Shown: positions 1 through 8,858 of the stretch, piece by piece | Position numbering within the stretch: the first letter of the stretch is position 1 | How the letters are laid out: the number at the start of each line of letters is the position of its first letter | Assembly (NCBI RefSeq): GCF_040779325.2 | Contig: NZ_JBFONT020000006.1 | Location: forward strand, 62,001 to 126,000 | DNA length: 64,000 nt | Origin: Aestuariibius violaceus | GTDB lineage: Bacteria; Pseudomonadota; Alphaproteobacteria; Rhodobacterales; Rhodobacteraceae | Direction: 5' to 3' | The notes under the pieces: generated by a model | Databases searched by the model: none | What the model was told of the DNA's origin: nothing | What the model saw: the letters and a program-made list of their open reading frames with translations, nothing else | Position numbers and translations under genes: made by a program

Positions 1-69
1 TCCGAGCTTCCCGGACACATCACGGCAAAGTCCGCATGGGCCTCACCGATCTCCAGCTGCGTCTGCTCC

Positions 70-903
70 TTATCTTGCTGAGATCGTGTCGAATGCCTCT
101 TCCAGCGCCTTGTCCATGCGGGCCAGGCTGACCTCCATGATGTCGAGCTCGGCATTCTGCAGCCGGATCTCGTTGACGAGCTCCTGGTTGGCGTCGAGCG
201 CCTCCATGGTCAGCCGCAGCCGCTCCTGCTCGGCCTGGGTATTGACGAAGCTCTCGTTGGAGACGTCTTCGGTGAGGCCGGCCCGGACCCGGGTCAGCTC
301 GTCCAGAAGCTGGGTCTGCTCGGCAATCCGCTCCCGCAGCTGGCCCGCCTGGATCTCCGTCTCGATGCGCTGGAGCTCGAAGATCTCCTTGCGGGCGTCG
401 AGCTCCTTCTGCGCCAGGAGCAGCGCGTTGCGCGTGGCGTCGTTCTGCACGAGCGCCCGGTCGGCGATGGCCCGGGCGTAGAGCGCCTCTGCCTCCTGAA
501 GCGACGACAGCGCCCGCTCGAGCTGCGGGATGGTGCTCTCGAAGTCTTCGGCCTCGGTCCTCGCGGACATGAGGTTTGTGACAAGTGGCAGAAGCGCCCC
601 GGCTGCGGCACCTGCCAGGATCCCGAACGTGCCGAACCCGATCGCGAGATCCGGAAGCTGGATGGCAAATGCCGGCATAACATCGCCGGTCGCCGAGGCC
701 TGCTGGGCCACCTGGGAGAGCTGGAGGGCGACGTTGCGCGAGTCGAAGCTCCGGAATCCGCGGCTCATGGTGGCGACTGCGCGTCCGGTCGCCACCGCCT
801 GCCGCTCAGCGCGCGCCCCGGATCTCTGGAACCGCTCCAGCCGTGTCGCCGTCTGAACGACGCCCCGATCCGTGACCCGGACGCCGAGCTCCGCGATATC
901 CAT
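70..903 (-). CDS. phage tail tape-measure-like protein, probably shortened
   Basis: The predicted protein is 277 aa and opens with MDIAELGVRV, a typical start for short siphophage tail tape-measure proteins, which set tail length. About residues 75-115 are hydrophobic and Gly/Ala-rich, followed by long Glu/Gln-rich helices (about 115-270) that look coiled-coil. The start is the ATG at 903, 14 nt after the stop of the preceding tail gene, with a GGATAACC ribosome-site-like stretch between. The gene ends in TAA at 70-72, but bases 1-69 stay open in the next frame (KEQTQLEIGEAHADF...), so the protein may have been longer and cut by a frameshift. The family call comes from architecture and neighbours, not from a database match. 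Confidence 0.6.
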   Translation of the reverse strand: MDIAELGVRVTDRGVVQTATRLERFQRSGARAERQAVATGRAVATMSRGFRSFDSRNVALQLSQVAQQASATGDVMPAFAIQLPDLAIGFGTFGILAGAAAGALLPLVTNLMSARTEAEDFESTIPQLERALSSLQEAEALYARAIADRALVQNDATRNALLLAQKELDARKEIFELQRIETEIQAGQLRERIAEQTQLLDELTRVRAGLTEDVSNESFVNTQAEQERLRLTMEALDANQELVNEIRLQNAELDIMEVSLARMDKALEEAFDTISAR

Positions 904-917
904 GCCGTTGGTTATCC

Positions 918-1040
918 TTACATGCGAATGGGCGGATCGCGGAACGGATCCCGCGCCGCGGAGAGTTCGCTCACATAGGCCTGCGAGAGCCGGCGCAGGA
1001 TGGCGCCTTCTTCCTGGGCAGCGGCACCCGTCCAATTGAC
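918..1040 (-). pseudogene. 3' end of a phage tail gene
   Basis: An open minus-strand frame encodes the C-terminal 40 or so residues of a small phage protein ending in ARDPFRDPPIRM and then TAA at 918-920. It lies directly upstream of the tape-measure-like gene, where phages often encode a tail assembly protein. Its 5' part is missing because plus-strand integrase sequence begins around 1011-1040. Both frames are open in the overlap, so the exact breakpoint cannot be placed by eye. Confidence 0.5.
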
Positions 1041-1547
1041 GGCATCCGACTGCAGGTCCAGACCTTCTACCCTGTCACAGGAGAGGCCTTCATCCTGCGC
1101 TCAAAGAACGGCGAGGGGCGGATGGTGCGCCTGCCCCGCCGGGCACTCGACCTGATGCTGCAGCGCCCCCTCCCGAAGCGCGGGCCGCTTCTGACCACGC
1201 CCAAGGGGAAAGGCTACGTGTCGCGCCAGAATGGCGGCGGTCAGTTCAAATCCGCCTTCGACTGAGCGCGACGTGCAGCCGATCTCGAGGACGACGTGAC
1301 CCCCTACACGCTCCGCCACACCTGGGCGACCTGGTTCTATGCCCAGACCCGCGATTTCGGCGCGCTGATGGACCAGGGCGGCTGGAAGAAGGCCGACATG
1401 GCGAACCGCTACCGGAAGATCGCGCCCGAAGATCTGGCATCCAGGCTCCGGGCCCATGGCTGGGATTTCACGCGCGCCGACTTCGCCGCCGCGGCAACCG
1501 AAGGACAGGTTGTGCGGGCGCCGGAGACGCGCCGAAAATCCTCCTGA
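1011..1547 (+). pseudogene. tyrosine integrase remnant with internal stop
   Basis: The plus strand encodes the catalytic part of a phage-type tyrosine recombinase. The frame begins near FFLGSGTRPIDGIRLQ, which fits the first active-site Arg box, and continues to KSAFD. A TGA at 1263-1265 interrupts it; the same frame then resumes with ARRAADLEDDVTPYTLRHTW and ends at 1547. RHTWATW carries the His-x-x-Arg-like box. The catalytic Tyr is probably in DMANRYRK. The N-terminal domain is absent, replaced by tail-gene DNA on the other strand. The piece after the TGA could start at GTG 1296, but 83 aa cannot form an active recombinase. Confidence 0.8.
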
Positions 1548-1652
1548 GAGGGCCGAATTCCACCAAAAAAGTTGGGCAATATGCGTGTGCTATCAGAAAA
1601 CTTGATCTCGTAAGAGGCTGATTTTCAAGGAATAAACCGGAATGATCTCCAG

Positions 1653-1694
1653 CCCTTAGCAGGGGAGCGCCTTGAACCATTCGGCCACGTCTCT
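1653..1694 (-). pseudogene. 5' half of a tRNA-Ser(GCT) gene
   Basis: Read on the minus strand, this stretch has the acceptor 5' strand AGAGACG, the TG linker, a D arm (GCCG...AAGGC) and a CTCCC-CTGCTAA-GGG anticodon arm with anticodon GCT. After GGG the match stops: the anticodon stem does not close, and the long variable arm, T arm and CCA end are absent from the next 100 bases. It is a truncated serine tRNA beside the integrase remnant, which fits an old attachment site disrupted by rearrangement. Confidence 0.6.
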
Positions 1695-1760
1695 GTCGAC
1701 GCTTTTGGGCTGCCAGCCTCCTGATGTAAAACGGCTTTCCAGCGCTTTGAAGCGCTACTG

Positions 1761-2681
1761 TCAGGGAAGGTATCCCAGCGCCTCAGTGAAGCGGTGCAGG
1801 ACGGCTGGAGCATCGACGCGAGTCGCGACCTCGACCGGAGCGTGGGCGCAGGCGGGATCAGCGATCGTCCGACCGGCAGCTTCGCCTCGCTCGACAATTC
1901 GAACCCTTGTCCGGCGCCACTCAAACAGTGCAGGTTCGATGGCGGCGACAATCGCTGTGGGATCGTGAAGCGCGCATCCATCGAAGTTTCGCATCTCCTG
2001 ATAGAACTCGACGTAGTGGCCGCTCATTTCCTGCAGCATACCACCGAGAACCGGCGATCTATGAGCGATCAGCGCGAAATCGCTGGGGGTGCAAATCACA
2101 TGATTGGTCACATCAAGGCCGACCATGCGGATGGGGGCGCCGCTCGCAAAGACAATCTGGGCGGCGTCGGGGTCTTTATGGGTGTTGGCTTCCGCATGAG
2201 GGGTGGCATTGCCGCCAGCATCGAGAGACCCACCCATAATGACAAGTTCCTTCAACCGGCTAGCAAAACCCGGGTCGCGGTCAATCGCCTCGGCCACGTT
2301 CGTAAGCGGCGCTATCGCGCATAGCGTGACTTCGCCCGGACGCTCAGCAGTGACGCGGATCAGGAAATCTGCCGCGCCTTCGTCGGCGGCCTTACCCCTC
2401 GGCACATCTGCGGGCAACGTGCCAAAGCCCTCGCGACCATGGACTTTCCACGACGGTTCGACCGGTGGCCGGACACGGGGGCGCCACGCACCTTCAGCGA
2501 CCGGAATGTCGAGATCTACTGCCTCGACCAACCGCAACGCGTTGCGCACGGCAATCCGGCCAGAAACATTTCCGAAAACGGTCGTCAGGCCAAGCAGCTC
2601 GATCTCTGGCGCAGCGGCAGCAAAGAAGATCGCCATGGCATCGTCGATGCCGGGATCGGTGTCGATGATGATCGGCGTCAT
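1761..2681 (-). CDS. nucleoside hydrolase (IunH/URH1 family)
   Basis: The 306-aa protein is predicted to hydrolyse ribonucleosides to free base and ribose in the cytoplasm. The calcium-binding signature DTDPGIDDA lies at residues 7-15 (D9, D13, D14), and the C-terminal calcium ligand region reads FDGCALHDPTA near residue 235. Length is normal for the family (300-320). Substrate preference cannot be read from the sequence. It stands alone between the prophage wreckage and a lipoprotein gene. It fits functionally with the salvage operon at 40-45 kb, but the two are not linked. The ATG at 2679-2681 places the metal motif at the usual distance. Confidence 0.9.
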   Translation of the reverse strand: MTPIIIDTDPGIDDAMAIFFAAAAPEIELLGLTTVFGNVSGRIAVRNALRLVEAVDLDIPVAEGAWRPRVRPPVEPSWKVHGREGFGTLPADVPRGKAADEGAADFLIRVTAERPGEVTLCAIAPLTNVAEAIDRDPGFASRLKELVIMGGSLDAGGNATPHAEANTHKDPDAAQIVFASGAPIRMVGLDVTNHVICTPSDFALIAHRSPVLGGMLQEMSGHYVEFYQEMRNFDGCALHDPTAIVAAIEPALFEWRRTRVRIVERGEAAGRTIADPACAHAPVEVATRVDAPAVLHRFTEALGYLP

Positions 2682-2802
2682 ATCGGCGGCACCCTAGCAG
2701 ACAGGCGCGGTAACGGAAGGATCAGACGAATGGCAGATCTCCGCTCGACCCAATGACCTAACGCATCCATCACAGCTGAACATGACGCGGCCCGATCGTT
2801 AA

Positions 2803-3192
2803 TCAGGTTTCGACGAAATCAAACAGCAGGCATTGATAGCGGGCCTCGATCTCTTCCGAGAGAACCTCACCGAAACGGCTGGCGTTCCGGTTGAGTTCGA
2901 ACGACGCCGCAAGCGTGCTATCGCCACTTTCAAGCCGTTGGATCATACGGGTCTCGGCTCGTTCGGCGAACGCCTCAAGCTGCGCATCGGCAAAGGCATG
3001 TGCGGCCCGGGCGCGTCGCAGCGTCTCTTCTTCCGTCGCGCTGGGCGCACAGGCGTAGCGCAGGACATCCTCCTCCGACACGGTGGAGCGGAAGGCAAAG
3101 ATCTCGCGGTCGGGATAGGCCGTCGCCATCAGGCTGTCGACCGAGCAGGCGGAAAGCACGGCGACGGTGCCGAGGACAAAGAGTTTGTTCAT
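2803..3192 (-). CDS. small lipoprotein of unknown function
   Basis: The 129-aa product has a lipoprotein signal peptide with lipobox LSAC (Cys about residue 16), followed by a helical, Glu/Arg-rich domain with repeated Ala-rich segments. It is probably anchored in the envelope facing the periplasm. I do not recognise the mature domain. The gene starts 11 bases after the ychF stop on the same strand, so it may be the last gene of a ychF transcript. Confidence 0.7.
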   Translation of the reverse strand: MNKLFVLGTVAVLSACSVDSLMATAYPDREIFAFRSTVSEEDVLRYACAPSATEEETLRRARAAHAFADAQLEAFAERAETRMIQRLESGDSTLAASFELNRNASRFGEVLSEEIEARYQCLLFDFVET

Positions 3193-3203
3193 CGCAGATC
3201 CCT

Positions 3204-4301
3204 TCAGGTGTTGAACAGGAAGTGTAAGACGTCGCCGTCCTTCACGCGGTACCCCTTACCTTCGGCGCGCATTTTGCCCGCCTCCTTGGCCGCCTGTTCC
3301 CCACCAAGAGCGACGAAATCATCGTAGGCGATGGTTTCGGCCCGGATGAAGCCCTTTTCGAAATCACCGTGAATGACACCCGCCGCCTGTGGCGCAAGCG
3401 TCCCTTCCCGGATCGTCCAGGCCCGCGCCTCTTTGGGGCCAATAGTGAAATAAGTCTCGAGATTGAGAAGCGCATAGCCGGCCCGGATAAGGCGATCGAG
3501 GCCGGCTTCCTTGAGCCCCATTTCGTCCAGAAACATCGCCGCCTCTTCTGCATCGAGTTGGCTGATCTCCTCTTCGATGCGGGCAGAAATGACGACGTGG
3601 GCGTTGCCTTCGGCCGCAGCCATCTCGGCGACCTTTTGAGACAGAGCATTGCCGGTAGCAGCCTCTTCCTCGGCGACGTTGCAGACGTAAAGGACGGGTT
3701 TCGTGGTCAGAAGCTGCAGCGCCTTCCACGCCTTCGCATCCTCATCCGCGACCTCGACACGTCGCGCGGGCGTGCCGTTCTCCAGCATCTCCTGCGCGGC
3801 GGCAAGCAAACGGTCCTGCTGTTGTGCTTCCTTGTCGTTACCCTTGAGCTTTCGGACAAGGTTTGCGCGGCGCTTTTCCACGCTTTCAAGATCGGCAAGC
3901 ATCAGCTCGGTTTCGATCGTAGCAGCATCCGCCACTGGGTCGACGCGGCCCTCGACATGGGTCACGTCGTCATCCTCGAAACACCGCAGGACGTGAGCAA
4001 TCGCGTCAACCTCGCGGATATTGGCGAGGAACTGGTTGCCCAGCCCCTCCCCTTTTGAGGCACCTTTGACGAGGCCAGCGATGTCAACGAACGTCATCCT
4101 GGCGGGAACCTTCTCTTTCGACTTGGCAAGATCGGCGAGCCTGTCGAGACGGGCGTCAGGAACCGAGACCTCACCGACATTCGGCTCAATGGTGCAGAAA
4201 GGGAAATTTGCGGCCTGAGCGGCGGCGGTCCGCGTCAGCGCGTTGAAGAGCGTGGATTTCCCGACATTGGGAAGCCCAACAATACCCATCCTGAAACCCA
4301 T
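3204..4301 (-). CDS. ychF: YchF/OLA1 family ribosome-binding ATPase
   Basis: The 365-aa P-loop protein of the Obg-related YchF family binds ribosomes and hydrolyses ATP in preference to GTP. The Walker A box GLPNVGKST is at residues 8-16. The nucleotide-specificity region reads VCNVAEE instead of NKxD, as is usual in YchF. The C-terminal TGS-like domain ends in GDVLHFLFNT. The frame is open for 57 codons upstream, but the ATG at 4301 gives the canonical MGFRMGIVG start. The gene diverges from trpA across about 200 bp. In many relatives ychF lies near pth, which is 11 kb away here. Confidence 0.95.
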   Translation of the reverse strand: MGFRMGIVGLPNVGKSTLFNALTRTAAAQAANFPFCTIEPNVGEVSVPDARLDRLADLAKSKEKVPARMTFVDIAGLVKGASKGEGLGNQFLANIREVDAIAHVLRCFEDDDVTHVEGRVDPVADAATIETELMLADLESVEKRRANLVRKLKGNDKEAQQQDRLLAAAQEMLENGTPARRVEVADEDAKAWKALQLLTTKPVLYVCNVAEEEAATGNALSQKVAEMAAAEGNAHVVISARIEEEISQLDAEEAAMFLDEMGLKEAGLDRLIRAGYALLNLETYFTIGPKEARAWTIREGTLAPQAAGVIHGDFEKGFIRAETIAYDDFVALGGEQAAKEAGKMRAEGKGYRVKDGDVLHFLFNT

Positions 4302-4499
4302 GATCGTCTCCTGTCTCGATCCGGCCTGCCTCTTATGAAGATGGACCGTCCCCCGCAACCCGGTGATCCGTGAAGAGCTAAGCGTACCGGAAAGAAACAA
4401 CCCGGTCCCGGTTAGAGTGTTCGTCGTGCGAGGTGTTTTTGAACCATTGACCTTAAGCCCCATGGGCGCCACACCGCGCCGGACGACAAGGGTGACAGC

Positions 4500-5291
4500 A
4501 TGACACGGATCGCAGCGCGTTTTGAGGATCTGAAGGCGGAGGGAAAGAAGGCCTTCATCGCCTACATCATGGCGGGTGATCCGGACCTTGAGACATCGTT
4601 CGAGATCATGCGCGGCCTACCTGAGGCCGGCGTGGATATCATCGAGCTTGGCGTGCCGTTCACCGATCCTATGGCGGACGGGCCGACAATCCAGTTGGCC
4701 GGACAACGGGCGCTCGAGAGCGGCCAGACGCTGCAAAAGACGCTGCAGATGGTGCGCCGCTTTCGGGAGAGCGACACCAGCACTCCGGTCGTGCTAATGG
4801 GATACTACAATCCGATCTACAATCGCGGGGTCGACAGGTTTCTGGCGGACGCGCAGGAGGCAGGCGTGGATGGCTTGATCGTCGTCGATCTTCCTCCTGA
4901 GGAAGACATGGAGCTTTGCTTGCCTGCGCGGGCGGCGGGGCTGGACTTCATTCGCCTCGCAACCCCGACAACCGACGAAGCACGGCTTCCCGTCGTGGTC
5001 AGAAATACCTCCGGTTTTGTCTATTACGTTTCGATCACCGGCATCACCGGATCGGCAGAGGCCCAACCGCAGGTCGTTGCTCCAGATGTGGCGCGGATCA
5101 AGTCTGCCTCCGGGCTTCCCGTGATCGTAGGTTTCGGGATTAAGACGCCAGAGAGCGCCCAAGCAATCGCTAGGGTTGCAGACGGCGCAGTCGTCGGATC
5201 GGCGATCGTGCACGAGATCGCCCAAGGCAAACCAGCGGCCGACGTTCTGCGGTTTGTGAAAAACCTCGCCGACGGCGCGCACCTCGCCTAG
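4500..5291 (+). CDS. trpA: tryptophan synthase alpha subunit
   Basis: The 263-aa TIM-barrel enzyme cleaves indole-3-glycerol phosphate to indole and glyceraldehyde 3-phosphate and passes indole to TrpB. The catalytic Glu lies in ELGVPFTDPMADGP (about residues 45-60). The catalytic Asp is in GLIVVDLPPEE, and the phosphate-binding GFGIKTPE loop follows near the C-terminus. Length is normal. Its partner trpB is on the other strand, about 15 kb away. The last four bases overlap the convergent marR-type gene. Confidence 0.96.
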   Translation: MTRIAARFEDLKAEGKKAFIAYIMAGDPDLETSFEIMRGLPEAGVDIIELGVPFTDPMADGPTIQLAGQRALESGQTLQKTLQMVRRFRESDTSTPVVLMGYYNPIYNRGVDRFLADAQEAGVDGLIVVDLPPEEDMELCLPARAAGLDFIRLATPTTDEARLPVVVRNTSGFVYYVSITGITGSAEAQPQVVAPDVARIKSASGLPVIVGFGIKTPESAQAIARVADGAVVGSAIVHEIAQGKPAADVLRFVKNLADGAHLA

Positions 5292-5740
5292 TCAGCATCC
5301 CGGGCAGCGTCGAGGAACGCGCGCATTTCAGCCAGCTTGGGCACAATCTCTCCCACGGTGCGAGGATCGAATTTCTCGGCGAATGCGGCGAAGGCTGGCC
5401 CCGTCGCTTCAATCGTATTTTCGCGTAGTGTCCGGCCGGCCTCGGTGATCCAGACCTGCTTGCTGCGTCCGTCCTTGGGGTGAGGCTTGAGAGCAACCAG
5501 ACCGTGCTTCTCCAGGATGCCAAGGCTATGGGTCATCGTTGTCTTTGGCACCTGAAACGCCTTGGCAAGGGTCAAGGGCGTTTGACCGTCACGGACCCGA
5601 ATGAGATGGTTGAGGATCGCAAAATGCGGCGCGAGGAGGCCTTTGGGCAGCTGGGCTTCGAGCATAGCCCTGCTCAACTGCCCGATGATCCCGATCTCGT
5701 TGAAGAACTGGAAATACAAAGGGATTTCAGTGCGATCCAT
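5288..5740 (-). CDS. MarR family transcriptional regulator
   Basis: The 150-aa winged-helix regulator has its recognition region at about residues 60-80 (TLAKAFQVPKTTMTHSLGILEKHG) and a wing with the family DGRSKQVWIT segment. The ATG at 5740 directly follows the TAA of the nitroreductase-like gene, so both are translated from one message. A long inverted repeat 17 bp upstream of that operon (6867-6900) is the obvious operator for autoregulation. The ligand is unknown; an oxidative or electrophilic signal would suit the partner enzyme. Confidence 0.9.
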   Translation of the reverse strand: MDRTEIPLYFQFFNEIGIIGQLSRAMLEAQLPKGLLAPHFAILNHLIRVRDGQTPLTLAKAFQVPKTTMTHSLGILEKHGLVALKPHPKDGRSKQVWITEAGRTLRENTIEATGPAFAAFAEKFDPRTVGEIVPKLAEMRAFLDAARDAD

Positions 5741-6850
5741 TTACCATCCGGTCACCATACGCGTCTCGATCGGCCAGCGCGGGGTGCGCGGCGTCTGTTC
5801 CCCATAACCCAGCAGACCCAGCATTTGAACTGTTCCGCCTTCGGGCGCATAAAGCGCGTGGATCGCCTCGTACTGGGGCGCCACTTCTGGGTATTCCTGC
5901 AGAGCCTGGCTGACGGGTCGCAAGGCAAGCCCTGCTCCGGCGGCAGCAAGGTTCAGGCGCAGCCATTGGTCTCCGGCGGCGAGTTGGTCGATACGCGTGT
6001 TGCCTTCAGTGACCTGCACGGCGAAGGCGGGGGCCTGAATGATGGCGCTTGCCGTGTCTTCGATGGCCCCCTGGGTGCCGGGATTCTCAAGGTCCGAGGC
6101 AGCCTCTCGTGTAAAGAGGCCGAGCAACGCAAGCGTCTCTATCATCGGGCCACCTGCATCGATCCCGTCGGGCATCGCATTGATCTCACGCTTACCGATC
6201 CTGAGGAGATCGACGCTTTCCTGCCAGGCGTCCTTGGTGGCGGCTTCGGTTCGCCAGGCGTGTTCTGCAATCTCAGCCGTTCTCGAAACCTCATCCACGT
6301 CGGTGATGATCTGGGCGTAGCCTCTCAGAATATCGACCTCGGACCCGACCGTGCGGTCGACGAAGGCTTCCTTGTGCGATCGACGTTCCATCACATACGC
6401 AAAGAGCGGATCAGCTTCAGCCGCATCAGAACGGAACCGGCACACCGCGACTGGGCCAGTTTCTCCCTCAGGAAAGAGGTCCTCTTCGACGGCAAACCCC
6501 TCCTCCGCCGCGGCCATCCTCATAAGCGAGAGGAAACACCCCATCCCGATCGTCAGCTGCCTTGCGTAAGGGTCGGTCACGGGCAAGTCGCGCGTCTCAT
6601 CACGCCAGATCGTTAAGCCATCATCGCCGACGAGCTGCGCGAGCCAGGGTTGACGATTGTGTGGGTTCGGAGCGAGGAGAGCATAGGACAGCGCCCTCAT
6701 CCGCGGATCGTCATAGCCGCCTGCGGCATCCCAGGGCGCAAGCGCTTTCTGAGGTGTCCGCGTCATCAGAAAACCGGCGGAGGCGGCGCCAGCTGCCAGC
6801 ACAGTTCCACCGCCAATCAATGCAAGTGTCTTTCTTCGTGAGAGGGTCAT
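5741..6850 (-). CDS. exported nitroreductase-like flavoprotein (Acg-type)
   Basis: The 369-aa protein starts with a twin-arginine-type signal (SRRKTLALIGGG, then a Gly/Ala-rich segment), which suggests folded, cofactor-loaded export to the periplasm. The rest fits the nitroreductase/Acg fold: the flavin-contact segment APNPHNRQPW near residue 60, and a late LGYGEQTPRTPRW stretch. The substrate is unknown. It heads a two-gene operon with the marR-type regulator and lies downstream of a strong palindromic operator candidate. Confidence 0.8.
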   Translation of the reverse strand: MTLSRRKTLALIGGGTVLAAGAASAGFLMTRTPQKALAPWDAAGGYDDPRMRALSYALLAPNPHNRQPWLAQLVGDDGLTIWRDETRDLPVTDPYARQLTIGMGCFLSLMRMAAAEEGFAVEEDLFPEGETGPVAVCRFRSDAAEADPLFAYVMERRSHKEAFVDRTVGSEVDILRGYAQIITDVDEVSRTAEIAEHAWRTEAATKDAWQESVDLLRIGKREINAMPDGIDAGGPMIETLALLGLFTREAASDLENPGTQGAIEDTASAIIQAPAFAVQVTEGNTRIDQLAAGDQWLRLNLAAAGAGLALRPVSQALQEYPEVAPQYEAIHALYAPEGGTVQMLGLLGYGEQTPRTPRWPIETRMVTGW

Positions 6851-6866
6851 CTCAGGCTCCTATATA

Positions 6867-6900
6867 ATACGATATTGAACTAGTTAGTGCAATATCGTAT
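6867..6900. promoter_or_regulatory. MarR-type operator candidate, 11-bp perfect inverted repeat
   Basis: Two perfect arms, ATACGATATTG (6867-6877) and its reverse complement (6890-6900), flank a 12-bp spacer that itself begins with the palindrome AACTAGTT. The site lies 17 bp upstream of the nitroreductase-like start, in an A+T-rich patch, where bound protein would cover the promoter. The MarR gene in the same operon is the likely binder (inference). Confidence 0.65.
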
Positions 6901-7078
6901 CATAAGCAAGCTGCTAAGCTCCCTTCTTTCTTGATTTGGTTTTTCTTACGAGGAAGTCGGGCGGCAGTTACTGGTGGGACCATCCAGCCCTTCAAGGTCT
7001 ATCGCTCGCGACGCCATGTAGTCTGGTTTTACGTCGCCCAACATGATGAGCCTTCACCACCCTTCGGTGACGAGGCCA

Positions 7079-8665
7079 TCAAGCGCGCTTACGATCTTCC
7101 GCACTCGCGGTCTCGCTTTGTGCATCTTTCGCAAACGTTCCCAGGTCGAGCAGCGTCTCCGCGATTTCGCTTGCAGGCAGGGGCTTGCTGAAGAGGTAGC
7201 CCTGACCGTAGCTGCAGTCCAGGTCGCGCAGAAACGCCAGCTCCTCCGCGTGTTCGATCCCTTCCGCGGTGACACTCAGATCCAGAGAGCCTGCTAAGGC
7301 AAGGACCCCTCTCACAATCTTGGCGTTATCCGTGTGGTCCACGATGTCCGAGACAAAGCTGCGGTCAATCTTGAGCCGGTCAAACGGCAATTGCGCAAGC
7401 GTGGCAAGACTCGATGCGCCGGTTCCAAAGTCGTCCAGCGACAACCGAACACCCGTTTTGCGTAACGCATCAATCACTTCGCGTGCTCGATCCATGTCGA
7501 CGACGATGGCCTGCTCGGTGATCTCGATCTCAAGACGGTGCGGCGGAAACCCGGTCTCGGCCAGGATTTCGGAGATCCTTGACGGAAGGCTCTCGTCATC
7601 GAATTGGCTGGGTGACAGATTGAAGGATAGGCTGATCGCGTTCGACCACCTTCTGGCAGCGTCGCAAGCCTTCTCCAACATCTGATCGCTGAACTTGTCG
7701 ATCATGCCAATCTCTTCAGCCATCCGAACGAAGATCTCTGGAGAGATGAAGCCGCGCGTCGGGTGCTTCCAGCGTGCAAGTACCTCAAGACCGATGACAC
7801 TTTCGCATTCGATATCGACGATCGGTTGAAAGTACGGCTCCAGCGCATTGTTCTGGATGGAGGCTCTCAAATCCGCCTCGAGTTCCGCCTTGTCGCGCAA
7901 CTCTTCTCCCAACGCGTCGTCGTAGAAGCCATAAGTCGCCCGTCCCGCCGCCTTGGCTCGATACATCGCCTGGTCGGCCCGGCGCAGAAGATCAGAGGCA
8001 TCGCCACCGATCTCTGCGGACGCGATCCCCACACTGCAGGTCACCACCGCAGACCAGTCCCCGAAGGAGTAGGGTTGTGACAGACGGTGCAGAAGATCCC
8101 GCGCCACCGTTTCGGTATCGCGATGGCTTTCAGCGGCGTCGTGTACGATCGCGAACTCGTCGCCTCCAAGACGCGCCGCAACCATCCCGTCATCGCACAC
8201 GCCGCGAATGCGATTGGCAACCTCCCGCAGAATTGCATCGCCCGCCTCATGCCCACGCAAATCATTGATCGGCTTGAAGCGATCGAGGTCGATTAGCAGA
8301 ACTGAAAGATCCTGCTTTCGTCGCCGGTCCCGAGGATCCCAACGCGCAATCAACTCGCTCAGGAAGCGCCTGTTTCTAAGGCCGGTAAGCACATCGTGAA
8401 GGGCGATATGGGTCGCTTCGGCCTCTGCGTTTCGTTTCTCGCAGAAGGCGCGCCTCAGCCGTCTGTTGCTGCGCCACATATGGATCGGCAAGAAAATCGC
8501 GGTGCAGACGAAGAAGGTGAAGACCTCGTCGAGATCATACTCCTCATGGTTGCGAGAATACTCATAGAACTCCTCAAAGGCTTCGAGTTCTGCCGAGACG
8601 ACAAAGAGCACCAATGCCATTGCGATGAGCAGAATTGTTCCGACATGTCGACGCAAGAATGCCAT
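7079..8665 (-). CDS. membrane-bound GGDEF-EAL cyclic-di-GMP protein
   Basis: The 528-aa protein has two N-terminal membrane helices (about 9-27 and 48-64), a GGDEF domain with intact RLGGDEF signature (about 165-171), and an EAL domain. The EAL signature reads EVL within GLEVLARW, a known variant of EAL, and the metal and loop motif DDFGTG is present. It could therefore make and degrade cyclic-di-GMP; which activity dominates cannot be told. There is no recognisable sensory domain beyond the short loop between the helices. It is a single gene with about 190 bp on each side. Confidence 0.92.
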   Translation of the reverse strand: MAFLRRHVGTILLIAMALVLFVVSAELEAFEEFYEYSRNHEEYDLDEVFTFFVCTAIFLPIHMWRSNRRLRRAFCEKRNAEAEATHIALHDVLTGLRNRRFLSELIARWDPRDRRRKQDLSVLLIDLDRFKPINDLRGHEAGDAILREVANRIRGVCDDGMVAARLGGDEFAIVHDAAESHRDTETVARDLLHRLSQPYSFGDWSAVVTCSVGIASAEIGGDASDLLRRADQAMYRAKAAGRATYGFYDDALGEELRDKAELEADLRASIQNNALEPYFQPIVDIECESVIGLEVLARWKHPTRGFISPEIFVRMAEEIGMIDKFSDQMLEKACDAARRWSNAISLSFNLSPSQFDDESLPSRISEILAETGFPPHRLEIEITEQAIVVDMDRAREVIDALRKTGVRLSLDDFGTGASSLATLAQLPFDRLKIDRSFVSDIVDHTDNAKIVRGVLALAGSLDLSVTAEGIEHAEELAFLRDLDCSYGQGYLFSKPLPASEIAETLLDLGTFAKDAQSETASAEDRKRA

Positions 8666-8768
8666 GAGTTAAGAACTCCCCTTTGGGAAGAACCTGACAC
8701 AGACCGATCCAAGCAAACATTAACGCAGCTCGCCGGAACCAAATGAAAAACAGAGCATTTCAGGCAAT

Positions 8769-8781
8769 TTGATCCAATCAA
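8769..8781. promoter_or_regulatory. short inverted repeat upstream of lldD
   Basis: TTGAT-CCA-ATCAA is a perfect 5-bp-arm inverted repeat with 3-bp spacer, 78 bp upstream of lldD. Its geometry resembles operators of FadR-type GntR regulators (such as LldR), which use two short arms three bases apart. No such regulator is encoded nearby. Confidence 0.35.
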
Positions 8782-8858
8782 TAGCCAGCAGCAACTGACC
8801 GGTTGCGGGCAGGGCCTGTTGGCCGCAACATGGCATCGACATCAAAAAGAAGATCCCC

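Noticed and set aside
1296..1547. 83-aa gene starting at GTG 1296
   Set aside because: It is the C-terminal end of the interrupted integrase; too short to be an active recombinase.
5480..6616. 378-aa plus-strand open frame
   Set aside because: It lies opposite the marR and nitroreductase-like genes, which have clear motifs; the frame is a GC-driven shadow with no recognisable domain.
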